NCBI RefSeq assembly: GCF_001029445.1
Contig: NZ_LDOT01000022.1
Coordinates: 124,001-188,000 of the forward strand
DNA length: 64,000 nt
From: Photobacterium aquae
GTDB lineage: Bacteria > Pseudomonadota > Gammaproteobacteria > Enterobacterales > Vibrionaceae
Direction of reading: 5' to 3'
Shown: positions 35,397 through 44,068 of the stretch, piece after piece
How positions within the stretch are numbered: the first letter of the stretch is position 1
Layout: each line of letters begins with the position of its first letter
The notes under the pieces: model-generated
The model's database searches: none
Told to the model about the DNA's origin: nothing
What the model saw: the letters and a program-made list of their open reading frames with translations, nothing else
Position numbers and translations under genes: made by a program

Positions 35397-37328
35397 GTGC
35401 CTGAAAAGTTATTTGGTCAAATACGCATAGTTACATGTCTTGCGGGCATTTTGTTTGGATCTTATGCCTATTCCGCGACTATCGAGCAACAAAGGGAGTG
35501 GTACGAGCAGGCTCAGGCTGCGCTGGAGGAAAAAGACAACAATGCGTATCAGGTACTTCGCAACAAGCTTGATAGCTATCCGTTGGTGCCGTACCTCGAT
35601 TATCGGCAGTTTAACCAGAGCTTGTCTGAAAAAACGCCGGCTCAGGTCGACGATTTTGTTAATAAATATGAATCACTGCCGTTTAGTACGACAGTGCGCT
35701 CGCGCTATTTGAGTTATCTGGCCAGCAGCCAGCGTTGGCGCGAATTTGTGGCAATGCAGCCGAGACCGCCCAAGGGGCAGGTGATGCAGTGCCATTACTA
35801 CTATGCCAAGAGCGAGTTGGGCAAAGAGGCGACGGCATGGAGCGGGACCCGGAAACTGTGGCTGACCGGCAATTCACTCAACGATGCCTGTGATCCCCTG
35901 CTCGAGAAGTGGGAGAAAGCCGGCAAGCGGACCGATGGTTTGATCCTTGACCGGATGCTGCTGGTGTACGGCAAGGGCAACAAGAGCCTGCTCGAGTACC
36001 TCGACAAGCAGCTAAGTGGCAGCAAGGCCAAGAAGGCGGGCGATACGGTACTGGATCTGTTTGACAAGCCGCAGGGCGTGGCTGATTTTGCCAAGCGCAG
36101 CAAGGTAACGCCGTTTAATCAGTCGTTGACCGAGCAGGCCTACAAGCGGTTGGTTCGGCGTGATGTCCGCGAGGCAGTTTCGCAGTATCCGCGTACGGTC
36201 GAAGGGCAGCACCTCACGGCGTCCCGGCGTCAGGCTTTGGCTGATTATACCGCCAGCCGGTTGATGGCGACCGACGATGCGGGTTTGCAGCAATGGCGCG
36301 ACAAGGTACTGGCAAAGAGCAAGAATACCTCCTTGCTCGAGCGGCGGGTTCGCCAGTCAATGCGCGAGGATGATTGGAAAGGCGTTGAGCTGTGGGTTAA
36401 GCGCTTACCTGCCAAGGCCAAGCAGACCGAACGTTGGCGTTTCTGGCAGGCTCGGCTGGCTGCGATGGCTGGGGATCAACAAGCCGCTGACAAGCAGTAC
36501 CGGGCGTTATTAGGCACCCGAAATTTTTACAGTGCGGCGGCGGCAACGGTGTTGGGTGAGCCGATCACCTATCCGGTCAAGAAAGCCAGCGATACGGCGC
36601 AGGTCAAAAAGCAGTTTGGTACGACCCTGGCTCGGATCAAGGAGCTGGTGGCGCAGGACAAGTTTCTTGATGCTAACCGTGAATGGCATTATCTGTTGCG
36701 AAATGTCAATAAGAGGCAGGCAGTAGCATTGGCAAGTTATGCTTCGGCAAGCAAGTGGCACCATTTGGCGGTACAGGCGACGATTTCGGGACGGTTGTGG
36801 GATCATATCCCGTTGCGCTTCCCGGTGGCCCACAAGTGGTGGTTTGACTTCTTCAGCAAGAAGCGCGATCTGCCGGTGACGACCATGATGGCGCTTGCCC
36901 GCCAAGAGAGTGCGATGAACGTCGAGGCGCGATCGCCGGTTGGGGCTCGCGGCCTGATGCAGTTGATGCCGGCGACGGCGAGGGAGACCGCCAAGAAGCT
37001 GGGGCGTAACTATCAGGGTAAGGACAGCTTGTTTGATCCTGGGGTCAATATCCGACTTGGCAGCGGCTACCTCAAGATGATGCTGGAGCGTTACGACAAC
37101 AACCGGATTTTTGCCTTCGCTGCCTATAATGCCGGGCCATCGCGGGTGACGCGCTGGCGTGAACAGACAGACGGCAGGTTGGACGCTTATGCCTTTATCG
37201 AGGCGATACCGTTCAATGAAACGCGGGGCTATGTCCAGAACATCCTGATGTTTGAGGTGTATTACGGCAACCTTACTGGTGTGAAAGTGCCGCTTCTTAA
37301 GCCGAACGAGTTGGCGACGAAGTATTAG
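35397..37328 (+). CDS. slt: Soluble lytic murein transglycosylase
   Basis: Slt is a periplasmic enzyme that cleaves the glycan strands of peptidoglycan to 1,6-anhydromuropeptides. The start is GTG 35397 with GGAG seven bases upstream. The signal peptide ends near SYAYSA (about residue 26). A long alpha-helical ring domain precedes the C-terminal lysozyme-like domain. That domain has the catalytic Glu in ARQESAMNVEARSPVGARGL (near residue 503) followed by MQLMPATA and NIRLGSGYL. Length 643 residues against 645 for E. coli. Confidence 0.95.
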   Translation: MPEKLFGQIRIVTCLAGILFGSYAYSATIEQQREWYEQAQAALEEKDNNAYQVLRNKLDSYPLVPYLDYRQFNQSLSEKTPAQVDDFVNKYESLPFSTTVRSRYLSYLASSQRWREFVAMQPRPPKGQVMQCHYYYAKSELGKEATAWSGTRKLWLTGNSLNDACDPLLEKWEKAGKRTDGLILDRMLLVYGKGNKSLLEYLDKQLSGSKAKKAGDTVLDLFDKPQGVADFAKRSKVTPFNQSLTEQAYKRLVRRDVREAVSQYPRTVEGQHLTASRRQALADYTASRLMATDDAGLQQWRDKVLAKSKNTSLLERRVRQSMREDDWKGVELWVKRLPAKAKQTERWRFWQARLAAMAGDQQAADKQYRALLGTRNFYSAAAATVLGEPITYPVKKASDTAQVKKQFGTTLARIKELVAQDKFLDANREWHYLLRNVNKRQAVALASYASASKWHHLAVQATISGRLWDHIPLRFPVAHKWWFDFFSKKRDLPVTTMMALARQESAMNVEARSPVGARGLMQLMPATARETAKKLGRNYQGKDSLFDPGVNIRLGSGYLKMMLERYDNNRIFAFAAYNAGPSRVTRWREQTDGRLDAYAFIEAIPFNETRGYVQNILMFEVYYGNLTGVKVPLLKPNELATKY

Positions 37329-37396
37329 TTTGGACTATTCATGGTGGAAAGGGATAAAATTAGTAATCGTGAATGAGTACGTCAAATGAGGATGAC

Positions 37397-37711
37397 ATGT
37401 CGACTGTTCAAGAAACTCCGGAATTTACTGACTGGCAACAGGTAGTAGATATTTTGCGCCAGGCGGCATCGGAACAAAAAGAAGATACCTTGCTGAGGTT
37501 ATTGCTGACCCCCGATGAACGTTCGTCGCTGTTGTCCCGTGTCAATATTTTGCACGAGTTACTCAACGGTGAGCGTAGCCAGCGTAGGATCAGTGAGTTG
37601 CTTGGGGTTGGTGTGGCGACGATCACCCGTGGCTCCAACGAGCTGAAACACCATGACGACGAGACCAAGCGCTGGTTGGCCGATATGCTGGCAAAGCAGC
37701 TTCAGCCTTGA
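37397..37711 (+). CDS. trpR: Trp operon repressor
   Basis: TrpR binds tryptophan and then represses trp and related promoters. I choose ATG 37397, five bases after GAGGA. An ATG at 37373 would add eight residues and has no site. The 104-residue product has the helix-turn-helix SQRRISELLGVGVATITRGSNELK, which matches the E. coli DNA-reading head, and LTPDER near residue 45. It lies 68 bases after slt, as in E. coli. Confidence 0.95.
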   Translation: MSTVQETPEFTDWQQVVDILRQAASEQKEDTLLRLLLTPDERSSLLSRVNILHELLNGERSQRRISELLGVGVATITRGSNELKHHDDETKRWLADMLAKQLQP

Positions 37712-37735
37712 TCCTTGCTTGGTAACAAAAGACGC

Positions 37736-37764
37736 AAATCCCCTGTCATCGGCGGGGGATTTTT
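37736..37764. terminator. Terminator between trpR and yjjX
   Basis: AATCCCC (37737-37743) pairs with GGGGATT (37755-37761), then TTT. It lies between converging genes. Confidence 0.8.
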
Positions 37765-37780
37765 GTATCTGGGGTAGGCG

Positions 37781-38311
37781 TTATGCCTGTTCGGTAGGGA
37801 ACAGCGCCGGGTTGATAAACGGGATCAGGGCGAGGATCAGGGCCTGCTGGTATACCGAACTGCGGCTGAGCAGGTGGTTGGTGAGCATGGCGATGGCTCC
37901 GCCTTTTTGCTTGATGTTGGTTTGGTTGAACATTGCATCCATCACATCACCCAATTCTTCGCCTTGATGCAAGCGGGCAAGGGCGGCTGGGGGCAGGGGC
38001 AATGAGGCCGAGCGGGCCTCGCCGCGCTGCTGGCCATTATCGATCACCATCCAGGCGAAGGTCAGGTCGTTGTCGATCCCGGCTTCTAGCCCGACATAGT
38101 AGTCGGCTTCTGGGGCGAGGGCGCGGGCATTGGCCACCCGGTTGCGGGCCCCGAGCAGGGTTTCGTCGGCTGACATCGGTTGGTCGCGCACGCCGCTTGC
38201 GGCACTGATCCCTTCGATATGGAAGGCGGTGTCTGGAAATACTTGTTTGAATGCGGCGTCGACCGCTGCGATTTTGGCGGGGTTGGTCGAAGCGACAATG
38301 ATCGTTTGCAT
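37781..38311 (-). CDS. yjjX: Inosine/xanthosine triphosphatase YjjX
   Basis: YjjX hydrolyses ITP and XTP, removing deaminated purine nucleotides. The 176-residue product starts MQTIIVASTNPAKIAAVDAAF, the nucleotide-binding N terminus of the family. It has GARNRVANA and YYVGLEAGI near residues 60-80. The gene converges with trpR as in E. coli. No anomaly seen. Confidence 0.93.
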   Translation of the reverse strand: MQTIIVASTNPAKIAAVDAAFKQVFPDTAFHIEGISAASGVRDQPMSADETLLGARNRVANARALAPEADYYVGLEAGIDNDLTFAWMVIDNGQQRGEARSASLPLPPAALARLHQGEELGDVMDAMFNQTNIKQKGGAIAMLTNHLLSRSSVYQQALILALIPFINPALFPTEQA

Positions 38312-38487
38312 ATCGGGATCCGGTTATGGCTGAAACAATTATTCTAAACCCGATTGGGTGACGAAAGCGATGCGGGTTTGGCCATGAAAGAGCGGCAAGT
38401 GATTCGGTAAGCCGAATGAGTGTTGGATGTCTACGTGGGCGAGTGCGGGGAAGATAGCGCAGGGAGAGTTGCACGAGGAGGCAGGCG

Positions 38488-38559
38488 CCCAAGCATCTTA
38501 GATTAGGGTAACGAAAGATGCTTGGGGATCGCTACCGGCAGTATAGGGTCATACTGCCG
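38488..38559. repeat. Two tandem strong hairpins in the yjjX-regulator gap
   Basis: First: CCCAAGCATCTT (38488-38499) and its exact complement (38515-38526), loop 15. Second: CGGCAGTAT (38536-38544) and ATACTGCCG (38551-38559), loop AGGGTC. Neither has a T tract on either strand, so they are not standard terminators. Confidence 0.8.
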
Positions 38560-38600
38560 TTGCACGAGGTACAGAAGGTATTATGTTTTGCCAGCGGTGA

Positions 38601-39239
38601 TTAACGGTCGTAGGCCCAGTCAGACTGGATAATGTAACCGTGGATCTGGTATTCGCCGTTGCTAACAAACAGATTCGGGAAATCTGGTTGAGAAGTGGAG
38701 AACACCACGCCGTCTGCCAATTGAGTCATGTGGTAGAAGTCTGGCTCGCTGCCGCGTACTGAAGCAAACACAGGTTGCTTAGGACGGTATTCGGCAGTTC
38801 TTGTTGCTAGCGCGTAGCTACCTACAGGTGCACACTGGGCAATGTTTTCGTTATCGACCAGCAGGCCCAGACATTCTTCGCGGATCAGGTGCTGTGGAAT
38901 TGCACGCTTGCTCACGACATCGACGCTCGCACCGCTGTTGTAAGACACGAAGTCTTTGCGGTGGATGATCGGAATGTAGGTGCTGGTTGTACCTTGGCTG
39001 TCAGCGCTGTTGATGGTGGTGGTGGCTTGGGTGCCGGTATCCACTTGGCCAGTCAACAGGTAGCTGATAGATGTATTGAGGGCTTCGGCGATCTTTTCCA
39101 GTTCGCGAACTTCAATACCGTATTTGCCAGACAGCTTACGGCTCATAGTACCTTGTTGTAGGTCTAGTGCTTCACCGAGTTGTTTCTGGCTGATGCCCTG
39201 GACTTTAGCCAGGCGTTTGATTCTCTCTAAATATTCCAT
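38601..39239 (-). CDS. XRE-family regulator with degenerate S24-like C-terminal domain
   Basis: A 212-residue DNA-binding protein. I choose ATG 39239 (MEYLERIKRL) because AGGAAG lies about eight bases upstream; an ATG at 39284 lacks one. Residues 1-60 form a Cro/cI-type helix-turn-helix (QGISQKQLGEALDLQQGTMSRKLSGK). The second half follows the layout of LexA/cI C-terminal domains, but the catalytic Ser and Lys are not visible. DNENIAQ stands where GDSM would be, so self-cleavage is unlikely. It is not beside phage genes and sits in the core, so it may be a resident regulator. Targets are unknown. Confidence 0.75.
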   Translation of the reverse strand: MEYLERIKRLAKVQGISQKQLGEALDLQQGTMSRKLSGKYGIEVRELEKIAEALNTSISYLLTGQVDTGTQATTTINSADSQGTTSTYIPIIHRKDFVSYNSGASVDVVSKRAIPQHLIREECLGLLVDNENIAQCAPVGSYALATRTAEYRPKQPVFASVRGSEPDFYHMTQLADGVVFSTSQPDFPNLFVSNGEYQIHGYIIQSDWAYDR

Positions 39240-39862
39240 CTCACAAGCTTCCTGCTGAAAATAATAAAACGATGCAAATGGCATTCGTAAAAGTCATACC
39301 CATTGTACTGATTAACTTCGCGGGGGGATCTCGCTGGTATAGAAAATGCGATTGGTTTCGTTAAAGGAATATCGGTTTTTTTCAGGATGGGAAAAAAATG
39401 GCACAAAATTCGAGAATTAAATTAAGAGCAAGGGGGTGAATGATTGGACTAAGATCACCTTTTTCTCTCTTGACACCCTATTTGATATTTGTGTCATTCT
39501 TGTCTCCTTTCCTTGGGCTTGCTTGTATCTATTTGTTTTTATTGGATTTTAATCTGCATTTGTGAAAAATGGTTATTTTTTGTGTGCCTATCAATCAAAA
39601 TATCAATATTGATAGTTTAAACCTATTTAATGGTCAAAATTGTGACACTGAAATCGGGGGAGCGTATAGGTTGGCGCGGGCGTGAAATAAAATTCAGCTA
39701 TACCTTTTAGGGATGTCTTGAGGTGAGGGGCGTGCAGCTTGGGAGTCCGCAGAAGGCGGTGAGGCGGGAGAACCGCAGGCGGTGACTGGGTTTGGACAAA
39801 TTTTGAGCGCAAAAAAAGGAGGGCAGAAGCCCTCCTTTTTGTATTTTGACGGCCGCAAGGTA
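39240..39862. other. Long A+T-rich gene-free region upstream of the XRE regulator
   Basis: No supported gene in 623 bases. It holds a 6-bp inverted repeat TGACAC...GTGTCA near 39470-39496. It also holds the perfect palindrome TATCAATATTGATA (39601-39614) with a further ATCAA just before it, and the peptidase terminator at 39811-39845. The palindrome is a candidate operator. Confidence 0.6.
39811..39845 (-). terminator. Terminator of the PepT-like gene
   Basis: AGGAGGGC (39817-39824), loop AGAA, GCCCTCCT (39829-39836). Read on the minus strand, the A run at 39811-39817 gives the U tract. Confidence 0.88.
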
Positions 39863-40969
39863 CTAGCGGGTCAGGTAGGTGTACAGGAAGCCCGAGATCG
39901 CCACCATGTCGTCGATCTTGATGAATTCCTCGGTGGTGTGCACCTTGGCCATACCGGTAGACAGGTTGACGGTCTTCAGGCCCTTGCTGTTGAAGATGTT
40001 GGCGTCGCTGCCGCCGCCGGTTGACTTGGTGAACGCGTCGATGCCGTTGGCGGCGAAGGCTGCCTTGATGCGCTCGATGTGGGCATCGTTCTCGTCGATG
40101 CGGTAGGCGTTGTAGGCGCGCTTGGAGATGATATTGATCTCGGCACCGTGTTTTTCCGCTGCCGCTTCGAATGTGCTGACCATATGGTCAACCTGTGCCT
40201 GCAGCTTGCTGTCGTCCAGCGAGCGGGCCTCGGCTTCGATGTACAGCTCTGGCATCACGATATTGGTTGCCTGGCCGCCCTTCACCACACCGATGTTGGC
40301 GGTAGTTTCGTGGTCGATGCGAGACAGCTTCATTTGGCAGATGGCGTCAGAGGCCACGGTCAGGGCGTTGATCCCTTCTTCCGGGGCAAGGCCTGCGTGG
40401 GCTGGTTTGCCGGTAATGGTGACTTTCAGGTTCTGCTGGCCCGGCGCGGTGGTGATGATAGTGCCGATAGGGCCGCCTGAATCGAAGACCATCGCTTGGT
40501 GGGCGGTGACTTTCGACATGTCGAAATGCTGTGAGCCTTGCAGGCCGCCTTCTTCGTGAACGGTGAACGCCAGCTCGATAGTCTGGTGGTCACGGCCGTC
40601 GGCACGGATGCAGCGAACCGCTTCCATGATCGCGGCAATGCCGGACTTGTCGTCGCCGCCAAGGATGGTATTGCCCTTGGAGCGGATGATGCCGTCTTCG
40701 ATGATTGGCTCGATGCCGTTGCCCGGGGTCACGGTGTCCATGTGGCAGCTCAGCAGGATGGTGCCTTCCAGCTTGCCCTCGAGCTTGGCGTAGATGTTGA
40801 AGCCGTTGGAGATTGCCTCGGGAACCGGCAGTTTTTCCACGGCGAAGCCCAGCTCGCCAAGTTGCTCGGCCAGTGCCTCGGCAATGGCTTTCTCGTTGCG
40901 TGACTCGCTGTCGATCTTAACGAGATCGAAGAAATGTTGGACCAGACGGTCTTGGTTGATAGTTGTCAT
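39863..40969 (-). CDS. PepT-like M20 family metallopeptidase
   Basis: A 368-residue zinc peptidase of the M20 family, closest to the PepT-like group and shorter than true PepT (408). Metal-binding motifs are HMDTVTPG (His and Asp, near residue 76), GGDDKSG (near 103), HEEGGLQG (catalytic Glu, near 137) and FDSGG. A lid domain lies about 180-290. A strong AGGAGGA site precedes ATG 40969. Likely cytosolic and active on small peptides; exact specificity cannot be read from sequence. Confidence 0.88.
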   Translation of the reverse strand: MTTINQDRLVQHFFDLVKIDSESRNEKAIAEALAEQLGELGFAVEKLPVPEAISNGFNIYAKLEGKLEGTILLSCHMDTVTPGNGIEPIIEDGIIRSKGNTILGGDDKSGIAAIMEAVRCIRADGRDHQTIELAFTVHEEGGLQGSQHFDMSKVTAHQAMVFDSGGPIGTIITTAPGQQNLKVTITGKPAHAGLAPEEGINALTVASDAICQMKLSRIDHETTANIGVVKGGQATNIVMPELYIEAEARSLDDSKLQAQVDHMVSTFEAAAEKHGAEINIISKRAYNAYRIDENDAHIERIKAAFAANGIDAFTKSTGGGSDANIFNSKGLKTVNLSTGMAKVHTTEEFIKIDDMVAISGFLYTYLTR

Positions 40970-41135
40970 GGTGTTCCTCCTAATCAGACCATCTTAAGAT
41001 AATTTTTCAGGGGGATTTTGATCTGAATCCGAAGAACGTGGGACTTATCACTTTAAATTGGCTGTTGTGAAGCGGTTTGTGCGGTGATGTTAACCTAAGG
41101 TAGCCAAGGGAGGGTTTGTTAGGCTCTGGCAGCAG

Positions 41136-41160
41136 CGGGCGGCACGGGGTGTACCGCCCG
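41136..41160 (-). other. G+C-rich hairpin after the uridine phosphorylase-like gene
   Basis: CGGGCGG (41136-41142) pairs with CCGCCCG (41154-41160). No T tract follows, so it may protect the 3' end or help Rho-dependent ending. Confidence 0.6.
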
Positions 41161-41185
41161 AGGATGGCGCATTGGAGAGACGGGT

Positions 41186-41911
41186 CTAGCGGGTAAGGGC
41201 GTGGAGGGCCGCGAGGATGGCATGGCGCTCGGCTTTTGCGGTGGCGGCAGATTCAGCCACGTAGTCTGCCACGCCCTGCTGGACATCCTGCTCGTAGCGC
41301 ACGACATTGGCCAGGATCGAGGCGACCTTGAGCCCGCGCAGGCGGCCGACGGCGAGCAGGGCGGAGGTTTCCATGTCTGCGCCCAGTACGCCTTTCTGGT
41401 GCCAGTGGCGGCAGATCTGCGCTTCGTCGTCGGTATAGAAGCTGTCGTGGGAGCGCACCACCCCGGCATGGAAGTCCAGCGAGTGGACGGAGCAGTACTC
41501 ATGCAGGCCGATCAGCAGCTGGGTGTCGGCACTGGCCGGGTAGGCCGGGCTGACATAGCTGCTTGATCCGCCTTCGTCGCGCACCGCGGCTTCGGCGATG
41601 ATCAGATCGCCGATGGCAATGTCATGTTGCAGGGCCCCGGCCGATCCGACCCGCACCATGCGTTCCACGCCGCACTGGCGCAGCTCCTCGAGGGCGATCA
41701 GGGCCGAGGCGGCACCGATCCCAGTACTGCAGACGGTAATGGAGGTGTGGTTGTATTTGCCGCGCATTAAGCGGAATTCGCGGTTTTCGGCAAGGAACTC
41801 GACCTCGGTGAGGTGCTCGGCGATCCGGTTAACCCGATCGGGCTCGCCACATACGATGGCATTGGCTGTGATTTGGTGGGGTTCGACCAGAAGATGAGGC
41901 TGTTTGCTCAT
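41186..41911 (-). CDS. udp: Uridine phosphorylase-like nucleoside phosphorylase
   Basis: This enzyme should cleave a nucleoside, probably uridine, with phosphate. The 241-residue product has the family motifs CGEPDRVNRIAEHL, VCSTGIGAASALIALEEL, RVGSAGAL and the ribose-binding ADMETSALLAV (Glu-Met-Glu variant). It is a little shorter than E. coli Udp (253) and diverges in the loop before ADMET, so base preference is uncertain. AAAGG precedes the ATG. It follows a NupC paralogue in the same operon, so import and cleavage are paired. Confidence 0.82.
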   Translation of the reverse strand: MSKQPHLLVEPHQITANAIVCGEPDRVNRIAEHLTEVEFLAENREFRLMRGKYNHTSITVCSTGIGAASALIALEELRQCGVERMVRVGSAGALQHDIAIGDLIIAEAAVRDEGGSSSYVSPAYPASADTQLLIGLHEYCSVHSLDFHAGVVRSHDSFYTDDEAQICRHWHQKGVLGADMETSALLAVGRLRGLKVASILANVVRYEQDVQQGVADYVAESAATAKAERHAILAALHALTR

Positions 41912-41943
41912 ACATTACCTTTGTAACTCTGTATTTCATAGAT

Positions 41944-41978
41944 CGCGGCGGGCAATACCTGTACAGGTGCCCGCCGCG
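41944..41978 (-). other. Large intercistronic hairpin between the nupC paralogue and udp
   Basis: An 11-bp stem CGCGGCGGGCA / TGCCCGCCGCG (41944-41954 / 41968-41978) holds an inner CCTGTACAGG palindrome. There is no T tract. Likely a stability or attenuation element within the operon. Confidence 0.65.
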
Positions 41979-42000
41979 TGATGGGGTGGTGCGAGATGGG

Positions 42001-43206
42001 TTAGACGAACAGGCCGACGATGGCCGCGTTCATCAGGTTGGCGAGGGTCGCCGCCAGTAGGACGCGCATGCCTAGTTGGCCGATAAGACCAGCACGGGCC
42101 GGGATCATCGAGCTCAGGGCGCCGCACACCATGGCCACCGAGCCGATGTTGGCAAAGCCGCACAGGGCGATGGTCATGATGGCCGTTGCACGTGGGCTCA
42201 TCGTAACGTTGCCCATGTTGGCAAAGGCGACGAACTCGTTCATGGCAATTTTCTGGCCGAGGAACGAGCCTGCGGTCATGGCTTCATCCCAAGGAATACC
42301 GATCAGCCAGGCTATCGGGGCGAACAGGGTGCCGAGGATCAGGTCGACAGTTAGCTCAGGGATCCCGATCAGCTCGCCGATGGCGCCCAGGCCGCCGTTG
42401 AGCATCGCCATCAGGCCGATACAGGCGATGATCACCGCACCGACGATGGCCGCAATGTTCATACCGGCAATGGCGCCCTTGGCAATGGCGTCGATGAAGC
42501 TGGTTGGCTTCTCGTCGTCCGGCAGCTCAGGTACTTCGTCGATGGTCTGCTCGGTTTCCGGCACCAGCATCTTGGCAAACATCAGACCGGCCGGGGCCGA
42601 CATGAAACACGCCATGATCAGGTAGTTGAGATCCACTCCCATCCCGGCAAGGCCGGCGAGGATAGAGCCCGCGATGGACGACAGGCCGCCCACCATGATG
42701 GCGAAGATCTGGGCGCGGGTCAGCACGTGGTGGTACGGCTTGACCAGCAGCGGGGCCTCGGTCTGGCCCAGTACGATATTACCCGCCGCGCTCATGGATT
42801 CGGCGCGCGATGTACCCAGTACCTTTTGCAGACCGCCACCGATGATCAGGACGAACCACTGCATGATGCCGAGGTAGTACAGGAGCGAGGTCAGGGCGGC
42901 GGTGAAGATGATTTGCGGCAGTACCTGCAGGGCCCAGACAAAGCCGATCCCCTCGACGCTGAAGTTCACCAGGCTACCGAATACGAAGCGGATCCCCTCG
43001 ATACCGTAGGCGAAGACCTTGCCGACGGCGTTGGAGACAGCCAGCAGGACGTTGCCGCCGGTTTCGGTCGCCAGAACGAAGAAGGCGACCGATAGGATGA
43101 TACCGAAGGCGCCGGAGACCGCACGCCAGCTGATCTGGCGGCGGTTTTCAGAGCACAGGAAGCCGATAAGCAGAAGGACGGCAATACCGATCATAGACTG
43201 GATCAT
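42001..43206 (-). CDS. NupC-family nucleoside transporter, second copy
   Basis: A 401-residue CNT-family inner-membrane transporter, clearly related to NupC at 20.8 kb but distinct. It has LGQTEAPLLVKPY in the first substrate hairpin and NEFVAFANM in the second. Its start ATG overlaps the stop of the upstream reductase gene (ATGA). With the udp-like gene downstream it forms an import-and-phosphorolysis unit. Substrate preference may differ from the first copy. Confidence 0.93.
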   Translation of the reverse strand: MIQSMIGIAVLLLIGFLCSENRRQISWRAVSGAFGIILSVAFFVLATETGGNVLLAVSNAVGKVFAYGIEGIRFVFGSLVNFSVEGIGFVWALQVLPQIIFTAALTSLLYYLGIMQWFVLIIGGGLQKVLGTSRAESMSAAGNIVLGQTEAPLLVKPYHHVLTRAQIFAIMVGGLSSIAGSILAGLAGMGVDLNYLIMACFMSAPAGLMFAKMLVPETEQTIDEVPELPDDEKPTSFIDAIAKGAIAGMNIAAIVGAVIIACIGLMAMLNGGLGAIGELIGIPELTVDLILGTLFAPIAWLIGIPWDEAMTAGSFLGQKIAMNEFVAFANMGNVTMSPRATAIMTIALCGFANIGSVAMVCGALSSMIPARAGLIGQLGMRVLLAATLANLMNAAIVGLFV

Positions 43207-43754
43207 GCGTGGACCTCCGTGAACTGGCTGACGGCGGCCATGACACGCTCGGCATGGCGGTGGGCCAGTGCCAGCGTGTTGGCTTCGTCGCCGCCTTCTT
43301 CCGGTGTGGCGTTCATCTCAAAGGTGATGACGGTATCAACAATATTGACTTCGGCAGCCCGGAACGGGTGCTCGTAGGCAATTTGGTAGTGTTCGAACGG
43401 CAGGAAGTTGAACCCCTCTGTGCTGTACGAGGCCTCGGTTGCACCGGCGGTCACCGAGAAGATCACCTTCTTGCCCTTGATCTTGCTACCCTCTGGGCCG
43501 AAGGCGAAACCGTAGGTGAAGACATCGTCAACCCACTTTTTCAGTACCGCCGGATAGGTGCTCCAGTACAGCGGGAACTGCACCACGATCACATCCGCGT
43601 TGAGCAGCTGTGCCTGCTCGGCCTCGATGTTGCCGTCGAAGTCGGCAACGTGGTTGACCGTCCAGTTGGTCTGCTCTGCCAGATCCGCCAAGATGGTGCG
43701 GTTGGCAACTGACTGGGCCAGGTTAGGGTGGCCGTTCAGAACCACTACATTCAT
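43203..43754 (-). CDS. Flavodoxin-fold NAD(P)H:quinone oxidoreductase family protein
   Basis: A 183-residue predicted FMN or FAD reductase of the flavodoxin-2 family (relatives: KefF, MdaB, NQO1). I choose ATG 43754 (MNVVVLNGHPNLAQS), which has an AAGGATAAT site; the open frame runs 33 codons further up without one. Cofactor motifs are NGHPN at the N terminus, FPLYWSTYPAVLKKWVDDVF near residues 75-95, and VTAGATEASYS near 118. It is first in an operon with the NupC paralogue, overlapping by 4 bases. The metabolic reason for this pairing is not evident. Confidence 0.85.
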   Translation of the reverse strand: MNVVVLNGHPNLAQSVANRTILADLAEQTNWTVNHVADFDGNIEAEQAQLLNADVIVVQFPLYWSTYPAVLKKWVDDVFTYGFAFGPEGSKIKGKKVIFSVTAGATEASYSTEGFNFLPFEHYQIAYEHPFRAAEVNIVDTVITFEMNATPEEGGDEANTLALAHRHAERVMAAVSQFTEVHA

Positions 43755-44068
43755 ATTATTATCCTTATATTGCTCACGGGTCGTCGTTGCGCCCGTGAAC
43801 CACGTCGTATGGCGGCGATTATAAAGAGGGAGCGAGGCACAAAGGGAGGACATTTGTCCCCTTGGGGCGGAGTGAGATCATATTATTGATACAAAGCTAG
43901 GTAACCGAGTGGTTTTGGGCGATGGACCGGGACGTTACCCCGCTGGGTTATGTATGGCTGGTCTTTTTTGAGTTCAAAATGACACATTTTCTTACATTTT
44001 TTTGTACGCTGTGCAAAAATCAGAAAACTGTGATCGGATTCAACAATGATTCAACTATGGGTGACGTT
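43755..44068. other. Divergent intergenic region between the reductase operon and eptA
   Basis: 314 bases without a supported gene. A short palindrome GGACATTTGTCC lies near 43848-43859, between the two diverging operons, and could be an operator. An in-frame extension of eptA to 43922 is open but looks non-coding. Confidence 0.5.

Noticed and set aside
43922..44068. Longer eptA N terminus
   Set aside because: The extra 49 residues have no ribosome binding site and are absent from EptA relatives.
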